A stretch of 64,000 nucleotides of DNA. Source: Flavobacterium sp. CF108. Its GTDB lineage: Bacteria; Bacteroidota; Bacteroidia; Flavobacteriales; Flavobacteriaceae. Shown here piece after piece: positions 8,823-17,683 of the stretch (within the stretch, counting starts at the first letter, position 1; every line of letters begins with the position of its first letter). The stretch spans positions 248,001-312,000 of the forward strand of contig NZ_FQWW01000005.1 of NCBI RefSeq assembly GCF_900129795.1. Direction: 5' to 3'. The notes under the pieces are model-generated. The model did not search any database, was not told the origin of the DNA, and was given only the letters and a program-made list of their open reading frames with translations. The position numbers and the translations under genes were made by a program.

Positions 8823-9395
8823 TTACTCGTTCTCTATCTTTCTTGGAGAATCTTCTATCTGAAGTGCACCAGAAGTTAATAAAGGCTGTTTGAAAGCATG
8901 CGAGATAGAGGCCTGCTGACGAATGTATGCCATTTTTATGGCAGCAATTGCAGCTTCTGTTCCTTTGTTTCCGTGAACGCCGCCGCTTCTGTCAATTGAC
9001 TGCTGCATGTTATTATCTGTTAAAACACAAAAAATAACCGGAATATCAGTTTGAACATTCAAATCTTTAATTCCCTGCGTTACACCTTCACAAACAAAAT
9101 CAAAGTGTTTGGTTTCTCCTTGAATTACACATCCAATTACGATTACAGCATCAACGTTTTGTGTCTGCAGCATTTTTTTTGCGCCATAAATAAGTTCAAA
9201 ACTCCCTGGTACATTCCAGCGAATAATTTGCTGCGCAGGAACATCACAATCAACTAGTGCGTCAAAAGCGCCATTGTAAAGTCCTTCTGTTATAACATCG
9301 TTCCACTCAGAAACAACAATCCCAAATCGAAAGTCTTTCGCATTTGGGATTGTGTTTTTATCGTATTCTGATAAATTTTTATTTTCGGTAGCCAT
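8823..9395 (-). CDS. ribH: 6,7-dimethyl-8-ribityllumazine synthase
   Basis: Condenses 5-amino-6-ribitylaminouracil with 3,4-dihydroxy-2-butanone 4-phosphate, the penultimate step of riboflavin synthesis, in a cytoplasmic shell-like oligomer. Conserved motifs are VSEWND (substrate pocket), NVPGSFEL, GCVIQGETKHFDFV with the catalytic histidine region, and GVHGNKGTEAA near the end. The protein is 190 residues, slightly longer than the usual 150-160 because of about 20 extra residues at each end (MATENKNLSEYDKN; RKIENE tail). It lies in the same orientation as the upstream TPR gene, separated by a repeat of about 80 bases. Confidence 0.97.
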   Translation of the reverse strand: MATENKNLSEYDKNTIPNAKDFRFGIVVSEWNDVITEGLYNGAFDALVDCDVPAQQIIRWNVPGSFELIYGAKKMLQTQNVDAVIVIGCVIQGETKHFDFVCEGVTQGIKDLNVQTDIPVIFCVLTDNNMQQSIDRSGGVHGNKGTEAAIAAIKMAYIRQQASISHAFKQPLLTSGALQIEDSPRKIENE

Positions 9396-9399
9396 CTTT

Positions 9400-9475
9400 A
9401 AATTTTAGATTTTTGAATATAGATTTCAGATTGCTAAAATACGAATCTAAAATCTAAAATCTGAACTCTAGAAAT
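9400..9475. repeat. Inverted repeat of the AATCTAAAATCTGAA type
   Basis: The left half (TTTTAGATTTTTGAAT, TAGATTTCAG) and right half (GAATCTAAAATCTAAAATCT) are imperfect complements separated by about ten bases. The same word occurs at 8650-8695, 31865-31900 and 34258-34292. Confidence 0.7.
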
Positions 9476-9479
9476 TTTA

Positions 9480-10259
9480 TTATTGCGCTAATCCAATCAA
9501 AGCATCAACAGCACCAGCTTCTGGAGTTGAATCGAAGTTGTCTTTAATATCGTTTAAATATTTTAAAGCATCTTCTTTTTGACCTAAAGCGATAGCAGTT
9601 TTAGCAGCTTTTAACAAGAAACGAGGTGTTGTAAAATCGTTTTTGTTAGCTTCAGCAGCTTTTACATAATAGTCTAAAGCTTCTTTTTGATTGTTTTTTT
9701 GAGAGTAAGCGTCTCCAATTGCTCCTTTTGATAAAGCACTTAAGATTAAATCATCTGATTTAAATTCTCCTAAATACTTAATAGCATCATCAAATTTACC
9801 TGTATTTAAATATGCCATACCAGCATAGTAATTTGCTAAATTTCCAGCGTCAGTTCCAGAATATTCGTCAGCGATTTTCACAAATCCGAATTTACCTTCA
9901 GATCCGTTTAATGCTAATTTATATAATGAATCACTTGCAACACCATCAACAGCCTTTTGAAAGTTCTGTTGTGCAACAAACATTTCGTTTGCAGCTTCGT
10001 CTTGTTTAGGATTTTCAATAAATTTTTGGTAAGCCAAATAACCAATAGTAGCAACTGCAATACCAGCAACTAAACCAATAATGATTTTTTGATTTTTAGC
10101 AACCCAATCCTCAGTTCTTGAAGCAGTTTCGTCTAATTTAGAAAAAACACCAGCTGTTGTGCTGTCTTTTTCGTCAATGATTACCTGTTGTTCTTCATTT
10201 ACTTCTTTAACTTCCTTCTCTTTTGGTGCTTTATATCCTCTTTTATTGTAAGTAGCCAT
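9480..10259 (-). CDS. Single-pass membrane TPR protein, YfgM-like layout
   Basis: A 259-residue protein with a charged cytosolic N terminus, one transmembrane helix (about 58-77, IIIGLVAGIAVATIGYLAYQ) and an extracytoplasmic region of TPR-like helix pairs (GNLANYYAGMAYLNTGKFDDAIKY read in parts, then a repeat near SQKNNQKEALDYYVKAAEA). The layout resembles YfgM, the SecYEG-associated chaperone partner, but the sequence alone does not prove this. A candidate minus promoter has -7 TATTTTTG at 10282-10289 and TTG at 10312-10314. It points toward ribH and may be cotranscribed with it. Confidence 0.7.
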   Translation of the reverse strand: MATYNKRGYKAPKEKEVKEVNEEQQVIIDEKDSTTAGVFSKLDETASRTEDWVAKNQKIIIGLVAGIAVATIGYLAYQKFIENPKQDEAANEMFVAQQNFQKAVDGVASDSLYKLALNGSEGKFGFVKIADEYSGTDAGNLANYYAGMAYLNTGKFDDAIKYLGEFKSDDLILSALSKGAIGDAYSQKNNQKEALDYYVKAAEANKNDFTTPRFLLKAAKTAIALGQKEDALKYLNDIKDNFDSTPEAGAVDALIGLAQ

Positions 10260-10640
10260 TTAAAATTAATTTAGTGAACGGCAAAAATAAAATTTTTCTT
10301 GAAACTGAGGCAAAAAAAATCAATTTTATCACTATTTTAAAACAAATATTTTTAATAATGCTAACTCCTTTCACCTCAGCACCAAAATAAATCAACTTGA
10401 AACGCACCAAAAGTCCTTTATATCGATAATTTTCGATAATTTGCACCCTCAAATTTTTGATGATTTCAAATTATACTTTTCTGAGCTAGAACTTGGTTTT
10501 AGCCACAGATTTTACAGATTAACACAGATTAAAAGTCTATGCAAAAAATCTTCTTAATCATTTTAATCTGTGGCAGACAAAAAAGTTCGAAAGAATTACA
10601 TGGAACAACATCAAATTTTATCTTTTTAGCGTCTCTTAAA
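10260..10640. other. Divergent gap between the TPR gene and recF
   Basis: The left part holds the candidate promoter of the leftward TPR gene (-7 at 10282-10289). The right part holds a plus-strand TAATTTGC motif near 10435-10442, one base short of a -7 consensus, and the inverted repeat at 10502-10574 directly ahead of recF. Short frames in the gap lack start signals or family features, and I see no gene here. Confidence 0.6.
10502..10574. repeat. Inverted repeat with GCCACAGATT ends
   Basis: The ends are GCCACAGATT (10502-10511) and its exact complement AATCTGTGGC (10565-10574); the interior contains repeated ACAGATTAA words. It is a copy of the family also found at 12546-12733, 30715-30793 and, as a half copy, near 41830-41857. 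Confidence 0.85.
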
Positions 10641-11720
10641 ATGCATTTAAACAAAATTTCTTTATTCAATTATAAAAATTTCTCTGAAGCCAGTTTTGAT
10701 TTCGACATCAAGATCAATTGTTTTGTTGGAAAAAACGGAATTGGAAAAACCAATGTCCTTGATGCCATTTATCATTTGGCTTACGGAAAAAGTTATTTTA
10801 ATCCGCTGGCGGTTCAAAATATCAAACACGGAGAGGAGTTTTTTGTTATTGATGCCGAATTAGAAAAAAACGACAGAACAGAACAAATTGTCTGCAGTTT
10901 AAAAAAAGGGCAAAAGAAGATTTTAAAAAGAAACGGAAAGGCTTACGATAAATTTTCAGATCATATTGGTTTTATTCCGCTGGTAATTATTTCTCCGGCC
11001 GACCGTGATTTAATTGTTGAAGGAAGTGAAACACGCCGTAAGTTTATGGACAGTGTTATTTCGCAGTTAGATTCTACTTATCTGCATCAGCTTATTCAAT
11101 ATCAAAAAGTAATTGTACAGCGAAATGCGCTTTTGAAATATTTTGCACTCAATCATACTTTTGACAATGATACCTTATCTATATATAATGAGCAGTTAAA
11201 TGAATACGGCAAATCGATTTTTGAAAAGAGAAAAGATTTCCTGGAACAATTTATACCTATATTTAATATACATCATCAAGCAATAACGGGTTCTGAAGAA
11301 ACGGTTCAGCTGGTTTATGAAAGTCATTTGTTCGAAAAAGATTTATTAACGCTTTTACAGGAAAATATCAATAAAGACCGCGCGCTGCATTATACAAGTT
11401 CCGGAATTCATAAAGATGATTTATCTTTTGAAATTGATTCACATCCTATAAAAAAATTCGGATCGCAGGGACAGCAAAAATCTTTTTTGATTGCGCTGAA
11501 ACTGGCCCAGTTTGAATTTTTAAAAAAACAAAGTGGTGTAAAACCCATTTTACTTTTTGATGATATTTTTGATAAACTGGACGAAACCCGTGTTGCCAAA
11601 ATTGTCGAAATGGTAAACAGTGAAACTTTTGGACAGCTTTTTATTTCAGATACGCATCCGGAAAGAACCGAAGCGATTGTAAAATCGACACATCAAACTT
11701 ATAAGATATTTAATTTGTAA
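10641..11720 (+). CDS. recF: DNA replication and repair protein RecF
   Basis: An SMC-like ATPase that helps RecOR load RecA at gapped DNA. The Walker A motif is GKNGIGKT (residues 30-37), the signature region is around [19 protein letters not shown], and the Walker B motif is [13 protein letters not shown], followed by the D-loop region ISDTHPE. I chose the ATG at 10641 ([14 protein letters not shown]), which gives 359 residues, the family's usual length and N terminus. An in-frame ATG at 10539 would add 34 residues encoded by the intergenic repeat. It is not next to dnaA/dnaN in this window. Confidence 0.96.
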   Translation: MHLNKISLFNYKNFSEASFDFDIKINCFVGKNGIGKTNVLDAIYHLAYGKSYFNPLAVQNIKHGEEFFVIDAELEKNDRTEQIVCSLKKGQKKILKRNGKAYDKFSDHIGFIPLVIISPADRDLIVEGSETRRKFMDSVISQLDSTYLHQLIQYQKVIVQRNALLKYFALNHTFDNDTLSIYNEQLNEYGKSIFEKRKDFLEQFIPIFNIHHQAITGSEETVQLVYESHLFEKDLLTLLQENINKDRALHYTSSGIHKDDLSFEIDSHPIKKFGSQGQQKSFLIALKLAQFEFLKKQSGVKPILLFDDIFDKLDETRVAKIVEMVNSETFGQLFISDTHPERTEAIVKSTHQTYKIFNL

Positions 11721-11729
11721 AGTTTTTTT

Positions 11730-11823
11730 GCCACTAATTCCACGAATTTTCACGAATCAAAACTTTGTCAAAGTTGAGCGATAAGCAATTAAAAAATTAG
11801 TGTAAATTCGTGTAATTAGTGGC
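11730..11823. repeat. Two-layer inverted repeat with GCCACTAATT ends
   Basis: Outer ends GCCACTAATT (11730-11739) and AATTAGTGGC (11814-11823) are exact complements; near the middle lies the palindrome AACTTTGTCAAAGTT (11761-11775). The same inner word is the core of the nested repeat at 12546-12733. Confidence 0.85.
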
Positions 11824-11856
11824 GAACTTAAAACAACTGCAATAAAAACACATAAT

Positions 11857-12537
11857 ATGCTTACGAAAGAATCATTGCAATTTTTAGACGATTTAAAAAA
11901 GAACAACAATAGAGATTGGTTTCAGGACAATAAAAAACGTTATGAAATCTTCAAAAAAGATTATCACCAGTTAGTGAGTGATTTTCTGGATGTAATGAAA
12001 CCTCTGGATCCTTCGCTGGAATTATTGGAAGTTAAAAATTGTACTTTTAGAATTAACCGTGATATTCGTTTTTCTAAAGACAAATCTCCTTATAAAGCAC
12101 ATTTAGGTGTCTGGCTTTCATCTGGCGCAAAAGGCTTAAACCGTTCTGGATATTATGTTCACATTGAAAAAGGAGCTAGTTTTATAGCAGGAGGATTTTA
12201 TTCGCCTGAAGCAGAAGATTTAAAAAAAGTCCGCAAGGAAATTGCTTTTTTCCATGATGATTTGGAAGCAATTGTAGCCGATAAAAACTTTAAGAAAGAA
12301 TTTGGAAGTTTAGATGTTGATGAAAATAATTCGCTTAAAAATCCGCCGAGAGGTTATGAAAAAGATCATCCGGCAATTGAGTTTTTAAAACTGAAAAGTT
12401 TTACAGCGTCTCAAAAATATGATATTTCTGAAGTGACTCAAAAAGATTTCGTTTCAAAAATGAGTAAAAAACTGATTGCTTTAAAACCTTTAAACGAATT
12501 CATAAATCGTGCTTTAGACACTGAGGAAGAATTTTAA
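11857..12537 (+). CDS. DUF2461 / TIGR02453 family protein
   Basis: A 226-residue soluble protein of a widespread family with no established function. The conserved parts are FLDDLKKNNNRDWFQDNKKR at the N terminus, FRINRDIRFSKDKSPYKAH in the first third, and GGFYSPEAEDLKKVRKEI in the middle, all typical of TIGR02453. No signal peptide or membrane helix is seen. It is isolated between two repeat-filled gaps, so neighbours say nothing about its role. Confidence 0.85.
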   Translation: MLTKESLQFLDDLKKNNNRDWFQDNKKRYEIFKKDYHQLVSDFLDVMKPLDPSLELLEVKNCTFRINRDIRFSKDKSPYKAHLGVWLSSGAKGLNRSGYYVHIEKGASFIAGGFYSPEAEDLKKVRKEIAFFHDDLEAIVADKNFKKEFGSLDVDENNSLKNPPRGYEKDHPAIEFLKLKSFTASQKYDISEVTQKDFVSKMSKKLIALKPLNEFINRALDTEEEF

Positions 12538-12545
12538 TTTTATCT

Positions 12546-12733
12546 GCCACAGATTAAAAAGATTAAAATGATTTTTTTTTCGCCACGAATTACACAAATT
12601 AGCACAAATTAATGACTTTGACAAAGTTTAAAACTTTGTCAAAATTAAACCAATCACAATTAAAAATTTGTGGAAATTTGTGCAATTCGTGGCAACTTTA
12701 CTACAAATCCTTTTAATCTTTTTAATCTGTGGC
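12546..12733. repeat. Three concentric inverted repeats
   Basis: The outer arms at 12546-12568 and 12711-12733 are perfect 23-base complements beginning GCCACAGATTAAAAAG. Inside them a second pair, 12582-12600 and 12675-12693, matches at 18 of 19 positions (GCCACGAATTACACAAATT). Inside that lies a perfect 27-base palindrome at 12617-12643 with 13-base arms (TTTGACAAAGTTT). The whole gap between the DUF2461 gene and the glycosyltransferase is thus a nested palindrome. Confidence 0.92.
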
Positions 12734-12748
12734 AAAAAAACTTAATGA

Positions 12749-13798
12749 ATGAAAAGAAAAATACTTTTTCTTGGAGAATCGTATCGTGCCGACGCTATAA
12801 CATGGATGAAAGGCCTGAAAGAATTTGGCAATTTTGAAATTATCACCTGGGAGCTTCAATCTCCAAGTAATTCAAAACTCAACCGATTCAAACGTATTTT
12901 AGAATATTTCTTCGCTCCTGTTTCTATTCGAAAAATAATCAGAAATGAAAAACCCGATATGGTTATTGCCGAAAGAACTACAAGTTATGGATTTCTTGCC
13001 GCTTTATCCGGTTCAAAAACTATAGCAATCGCACAGCAGGGCCGAACTGATTTATGGCCGGAAAATTCTATTTTATATCCATTTAAAAAGTTTATTCAGA
13101 AATATGCTTTCAAAAAAGCGCATTTAATTCATGCTTGGGGACCAGTTATGACCATTTCTATGAAAGAAATTGGCGTTGACATGAGCAAAGTTTTGGTTCT
13201 TCCGAAAGGGATTGATTTATCGCTTTTTACACCTTCAACAAACTATTCAAATAAAATTGAAGCAATTGTCACTCGTTCGCTGCAGCCGGAATACCGACAT
13301 GATTCTATTTTAAAAGCATTTGGCATTTTACACCAAAAGGGAATTGATTTTTCGCTGACTATTGTTGGCGACGGAACAAGATTGCAGTTTTTAAAAGATT
13401 TAGCCAAAGAACTGCAAATCGAAAACAAAGTAATTTTTACAGGAAGAATCCCAAATACTGAACTTCCTAAATTATTACAGCAATCGAATATTTACATCAG
13501 CATGCCAATTACCGAAGGGGTTTCGGCATCATTATTTGAAGCCATGGCTTGTAATTGTTATCCTGTAGTTTCTGATATTGAGGGAAATCAAAGCTGGATT
13601 ACGCATCGACAAAACGGACAATTAATTACAATCGACGATATTGAAATGCTTTCCAATGAATTAATTTGGTCTTTTGAAAATCCTGAATCCCGAAATGAGG
13701 CCATTATTCGAAATAGAAAATTTGTAGAGGAAAATGCTAATTATGATATTAACATGAAAGTTATTGCTGATCGATATCATGAGTTGCTGAACAAATAA
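12749..13798 (+). CDS. Glycosyltransferase, GT4-like (GT-B fold)
   Basis: A 349-residue protein with the two-domain layout of GT-B glycosyltransferases. The C-terminal nucleotide-sugar domain shows VTRSLQPEYRHDSILKAFG, VGDGTRLQFLKDLAKEL, FTGRIPNTELPKLLQQSNIY and the EGVSASLFEAMACNCYPVVS loop with the conserved E-x7-E type motif. No membrane helix is seen. The donor and acceptor are unknown, and there is no polysaccharide cluster around it; the next gene is an orphan. The ATG at 12749 lies just after the nested repeat. Confidence 0.85.
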   Translation: MKRKILFLGESYRADAITWMKGLKEFGNFEIITWELQSPSNSKLNRFKRILEYFFAPVSIRKIIRNEKPDMVIAERTTSYGFLAALSGSKTIAIAQQGRTDLWPENSILYPFKKFIQKYAFKKAHLIHAWGPVMTISMKEIGVDMSKVLVLPKGIDLSLFTPSTNYSNKIEAIVTRSLQPEYRHDSILKAFGILHQKGIDFSLTIVGDGTRLQFLKDLAKELQIENKVIFTGRIPNTELPKLLQQSNIYISMPITEGVSASLFEAMACNCYPVVSDIEGNQSWITHRQNGQLITIDDIEMLSNELIWSFENPESRNEAIIRNRKFVEENANYDINMKVIADRYHELLNK

Positions 13799-13829
13799 AA
13801 TCTTATTTCTATATAAAATCACAAGATAA

Positions 13830-14600
13830 ATGAGTGGACATTACAACTATTATAAAGTCGACAAGAATAAAACATCCGTTACATTATTATCAAAACTGAA
13901 TGATATAAAATTGCAACCTAAACAATTATATCATTTTAAAGACAAACAAATTACCAACTTCAGAGATTATGTAATTGAAATAACCCAAAATTCAATTTTT
14001 ACAAAAATTTCATTTGAACAATTAATTTTCAAAGTAAAAACAGATTTTTACAAAATTAACCCTTCTGAATTTGAGGCAATAATGGATTGGGTACATAAAT
14101 ATTATAATGATAATGAAGACATTGATAAATTTCTTATTGAATTAGGCTTAGAAGAAATTGAATCTTTTAACACTAGATTCGAAAATGATTTATTCTTTTT
14201 TGGTACCAATGGTATAAACAACTACTATAGTACAATTAAAAAAGACAATTTTTGGAAAGAATTAGACACTCCTTCAAATACAGAAGAAATGAATTTAGTA
14301 TTAGATTTTTTAACCTTCTTAATGACTAAGTTTATAATTTCTAACACAGAAACTAATACAAAAGAACAGCTTGAATTAATTAACAAGCTAGAAAGTGTAG
14401 AAGGAAAAACAGAACTAAAAGAAGCTGCATGTTTATTTTTTGAGACTTTAAAAGACATGAATAGTGATTATTCTAAAATGTACAGCGATTCAATTCATTA
14501 TTTCAGCCAAAATGCAGAATCTCTTTTATCAAAAATAGAAGATTTCCAAGCCGGTATAGCAAATTATAATGGTGTAATTTTTATAGAAGCCTGTTTTTAA
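13830..14600 (+). CDS. Uncharacterised acidic protein, 256 residues
   Basis: I do not recognise this protein. It is soluble-looking, rich in N, D, E, K, F and Y, with no signal peptide, membrane helix or cysteine cluster, and it ends in a hydrophobic GVIFIEACF. Predicted helices are interrupted by acidic loops (KYYNDNEDIDKFLIELGLEE; VEGKTELKEAACLFFE). The base composition is even more A/T-rich than that of its neighbours. It follows the glycosyltransferase by 31 bases and could be cotranscribed with it. The look resembles immunity or orphan accessory proteins, but that is only an impression. Confidence 0.6.
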   Translation: MSGHYNYYKVDKNKTSVTLLSKLNDIKLQPKQLYHFKDKQITNFRDYVIEITQNSIFTKISFEQLIFKVKTDFYKINPSEFEAIMDWVHKYYNDNEDIDKFLIELGLEEIESFNTRFENDLFFFGTNGINNYYSTIKKDNFWKELDTPSNTEEMNLVLDFLTFLMTKFIISNTETNTKEQLELINKLESVEGKTELKEAACLFFETLKDMNSDYSKMYSDSIHYFSQNAESLLSKIEDFQAGIANYNGVIFIEACF

Positions 14601-14629
14601 CCAAAAAAACTTTCAGGCATTCACACAAT

Positions 14630-14690
14630 AAAAACCAAGCTTAGCGAACTTTGCGCAAACCTTGTGTCTTTGCGGTTAAAAAACCACATC
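14630..14690. repeat. Half copy of the CTTTGCG/CTTTGTG repeat word
   Basis: The sequence around GAACTTTGCGCAAACC and CTTGTGTCTTTGCGGTTAA matches words seen at 41780-41910. It does not form a long palindrome here. The surrounding gap (14601-14756) shows no other feature. Confidence 0.5.
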
Positions 14691-14756
14691 GTAACTTTTC
14701 CTCAATCTCCACGACATACTATTATAACGGATTGTGTAATTTAATTCTTAAGTAAT

Positions 14757-15860
14757 ATGAGCAATAGAAGAAATTGGTTAAAACAAGTAGGTTTAGGCAC
14801 AATAGGATTAGGTTTAACTTCATTTGAAACATTTGCAAATCCTTCGCCAGAAAATTATATTCCTTTGGATGTAGACAAATCTCCTATATTATTACGATCA
14901 AATGAAAATCCTTATGGTCCTTCTCCACTCGCTCGTATTGCAATGCAAAAAAGCATCAATAGCAGTAATCGATACGGTTGGAATCTTTCAGGAGAATTAA
15001 TTTCTCTTATTGCAAAAAAGAATAATGTTTCAGATCATAATATTCTATTAGGTGCAGGTTCAACAGAAATTTTAGATTTGGTTCTTCAACATACTGCTTT
15101 AAAAAAGGGAAATTACATACTTGCCGAAACAACTTTTAACTATTGGACATTTCCTTCTGAAAAATTAGGGATAAAAAAAATTACGGTTCCGTTAACTATA
15201 GATAAAAAACATGATTTAGCGGCAATGTTAAAAGCAATGGATTCAGATACAAAAATGATTTATATCTGCAATCCTAATAACCCAACAGGTACAATATGCG
15301 ATCACGAAGAGTTAGTTTCTTTTGTAAAAGAAGCATCTAAAAATGCAATTGTTTTTGTAGATGAAGCTTATATCGATTTCACAAAAGAACAATCACTAAG
15401 CTGTCTTGTAATTGAAAACAAAAATTTAATTATCACTAAAACCTTTTCAAAAATGCATGGTTTAGCCGGCGCACGTATAGGTTATGCCATTGCAGCTTCA
15501 TCAACTATTGACGAACTCAGTGCTTTAAAATCATCTCCCAATTTATCTGTTAGTGTGGTATCAACCGCTGCTGCTATGGCATCCTTAAATGATGACAAGT
15601 TTATTAGGGAAGTTTATTCTTTAAATGAAGAAGTTAAGAAATATACGATTGACCAACTTACGCGGCTTAACTTAACCTGCATTCCGTCTTATTCTAATTT
15701 TATTTATTTTTCTCTTGAAAATTATAAAAAGGATTTCTTTAAACAATTAGAAGCCAATAATATTGAGGGAACCAAAATCTATGAAGAAAACGGAAAATGG
15801 ACTAGAATTACTATTGGAACAATGAAAGAAATGCAGCAATTTATTGAAGCGATAAAGTAA
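14757..15860 (+). CDS. HisC-like aminotransferase with twin-arginine signal
   Basis: A 367-residue fold-type I PLP enzyme close to histidinol-phosphate aminotransferase. Visible motifs are LRSNENPYGPSPLA (substrate region), GAGSTEILDL, CNPNNPTGT, FVDEAYIDF and TKTFSKMHGLAGAR, in which K232 should bind PLP. Unusually, it begins MSNRRNWLKQVGLGTIGLGL, with R4-R5 followed by a hydrophobic stretch and a small-residue region (FETFANP), i.e. a Tat export signal. An exported, cofactor-loaded aminotransferase is thus predicted. It is not next to histidine biosynthesis genes, so I give no gene symbol. The reaction is inferred from family only. Confidence 0.85.
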   Translation: MSNRRNWLKQVGLGTIGLGLTSFETFANPSPENYIPLDVDKSPILLRSNENPYGPSPLARIAMQKSINSSNRYGWNLSGELISLIAKKNNVSDHNILLGAGSTEILDLVLQHTALKKGNYILAETTFNYWTFPSEKLGIKKITVPLTIDKKHDLAAMLKAMDSDTKMIYICNPNNPTGTICDHEELVSFVKEASKNAIVFVDEAYIDFTKEQSLSCLVIENKNLIITKTFSKMHGLAGARIGYAIAASSTIDELSALKSSPNLSVSVVSTAAAMASLNDDKFIREVYSLNEEVKKYTIDQLTRLNLTCIPSYSNFIYFSLENYKKDFFKQLEANNIEGTKIYEENGKWTRITIGTMKEMQQFIEAIK

Positions 15861-15896
15861 ATTCGCTTAAAAAGACTTTCTAAGGTTAAAACTTAA

Positions 15897-15924
15897 TTGA
15901 AATAAATTATAATCCTTACTTTTG
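15897..15924 (+). promoter_or_regulatory. Promoter of murB
   Basis: A -33 TTG at 15897-15899 and a perfect -7 TACTTTTG at 15917-15924 are separated by 17 bases, the spacing expected for the Bacteroidota primary sigma factor. The murB start is 26 bases downstream. Confidence 0.7.
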
Positions 15925-15950
15925 ACCTCAGATTAAAAAGCCTTTTACAC

Positions 15951-16964
15951 ATGCATATCCAATCCAATTTTTCTTTAAAAAACTACAATACTTTCGGTAT
16001 TGAAGCCAAAGCCAAAAATTTTGTCGCAGTACATTCAGTTGAAGAACTGAAAACTATTTTAGAAGAAAACAAAAACGAGAAGAAATTTATTCTTGGCGGC
16101 GGGAGCAATATGCTTTTAACAAAAGATATTGACGCATTGGTCATTCATATCGATTTAAAAGGAAAAAAAATCATTAAAGAGGACGATGATTTTGTTTGGG
16201 TTGAAAGTCAGGCTGGTGAAACCTGGCATGATTTCGTACTTTGGACAATCGACAATAATTTTGGCGGATTAGAAAATATGTCCCTAATTCCGGGAAATGT
16301 TGGTACAACTCCGGTTCAAAACATTGGTGCTTACGGAACTGAAATCAAAGATACTTTTGTTTCGTGCGAGGCAATCAACATTGAAACGCAGCAAATAAAA
16401 ACTTTCACTAATACTGAATGTAATTTTGGTTACCGTGAAAGCATTTTTAAACATGAAGTTAAAGATCAATTTATTATTACTTCGGTAATTTATAAATTGA
16501 CAAAACGCAATCATAAAATCAATACATCTTACGGAGATATTTTGGCTGAATTGGCTAAGAATAATATCTCTGAACCTACTTTAAAAGATGTAAGCAACGC
16601 TGTAATTGCCATCAGGCAAAGTAAATTACCTGATCCTAAAGAATTAGGAAACAGCGGCAGTTTCTTTAAAAACCCCATTTTATTGAAATCTGATTTTGAA
16701 AAAATTCATCAAAAATTCCCTGAAATGAAATTTTACGAAGTTTCTCCAACCGAAGTAAAAGTTCCCGCAGGATGGCTTATTGAGCAGGCTGGCTTTAAAG
16801 GAAAACGTTTTGGCGATGCCGGAGTTCATAAAAATCAGGCTTTGGTTTTAGTCAATTACGGAAATGCAACGGGTCGGGAAATCTTAGATGTTTCGAAACA
16901 AGTCCAGCAAACCGTTTTTGAAATCTTTGGCATTCAAATTGAAGCCGAAGTGAATGTGATTTAA
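15951..16964 (+). CDS. murB: UDP-N-acetylmuramate dehydrogenase
   Basis: Reduces UDP-N-acetylglucosamine enolpyruvate to UDP-N-acetylmuramate using FAD and NADPH, a committed step of peptidoglycan synthesis in the cytoplasm. The FAD-binding region shows NTFGIEAKAK, ILGGGSNMLL and IPGNVGTTPVQNIGAYG. The catalytic serine region GNSGSFFKNP is present, as is the final EAEVNVI glutamate. At 337 residues it is a normal type I enzyme with the extra loop between the two halves. A good promoter precedes it and the next gene is 38 bases away. Confidence 0.97.
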   Translation: MHIQSNFSLKNYNTFGIEAKAKNFVAVHSVEELKTILEENKNEKKFILGGGSNMLLTKDIDALVIHIDLKGKKIIKEDDDFVWVESQAGETWHDFVLWTIDNNFGGLENMSLIPGNVGTTPVQNIGAYGTEIKDTFVSCEAINIETQQIKTFTNTECNFGYRESIFKHEVKDQFIITSVIYKLTKRNHKINTSYGDILAELAKNNISEPTLKDVSNAVIAIRQSKLPDPKELGNSGSFFKNPILLKSDFEKIHQKFPEMKFYEVSPTEVKVPAGWLIEQAGFKGKRFGDAGVHKNQALVLVNYGNATGREILDVSKQVQQTVFEIFGIQIEAEVNVI

Positions 16965-17002
16965 AAAAACTCAGACTTTACTAGCTTACCAACCACACCT
17001 TA

Positions 17003-17503
17003 ATGAAAGAATTAAATATCAAAGTTATTTTACTCCAAATATTCGGAATGATTTTCCTGATTAATGGTATTCTGCAGCTTAGATTTTACACTGTATCTGA
17101 AAAAATCATCTGGGCAGAAACTCATTCGCAATATCAACATTCGCAATATTGGAACAAATTATTACCTGCAAATGAAGGCGTTTTTAACTTTTGGCCTAGT
17201 GTATACGTTTGGATATTTTTAGGTTCACTAATAGGAATCTGCATACTTGCTTTTGTAAACTGGAAGAGCAAACTTTCATCCTTAAATACAATTATAGTGG
17301 CAATTGTATTATATATTCTCTTAAGGGTTAAGTTTTTCAGAAAAGAAATGATTTCTCAATTATTCCGTCCCATCAGAACTTTTTGCTCTGATGACTTTGG
17401 AACGCAGTGTTTGATCGAAGGAATAATTTTTACTTTTATTGGAGTTACTATTTTATACCTAAGTGTAATTCAGATTTATTTGAACTCAAAAAAATTGAGC
17501 TGA
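17003..17503 (+). CDS. Small integral membrane protein of unknown function
   Basis: A 166-residue protein with four predicted membrane segments: about 8-26, 70-88, 93-108 and 137-158. Between the first two lies an extracytoplasmic stretch rich in aromatic residues and repeats of HSQY. Another loop carries a CSDDFGTQC pair of cysteines that could form a disulfide. I do not recognise a family. It follows murB by 38 bases on the same strand. Confidence 0.65.
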   Translation: MKELNIKVILLQIFGMIFLINGILQLRFYTVSEKIIWAETHSQYQHSQYWNKLLPANEGVFNFWPSVYVWIFLGSLIGICILAFVNWKSKLSSLNTIIVAIVLYILLRVKFFRKEMISQLFRPIRTFCSDDFGTQCLIEGIIFTFIGVTILYLSVIQIYLNSKKLS

Positions 17504-17683
17504 AATTTAGATTGAAGATTAAAAAATTTTCCTTATAAATTAACACATCAAAAACCGAAAAAGTTATAGAAAGTACCTTTGAATTATCAGCAAATCTTTA
17601 TCTTCGTTTTGAAAACTTCAAGAATTCATATTAATGCTAAAATGAATGCGGCAACAAAGAAATCTTGAAAATAAATTCGCAAA

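Noticed and set aside
10243..10452. Small minus-strand frame upstream of the TPR gene
   Set aside because: It overlaps the TPR start in another frame, crosses the promoter and has no recognisable features.
10539..10640. Longer RecF start adding 34 residues
   Set aside because: The extra residues are encoded by the inverted repeat at 10502-10574 and are unlike any RecF N terminus; ATG 10641 gives the standard start.
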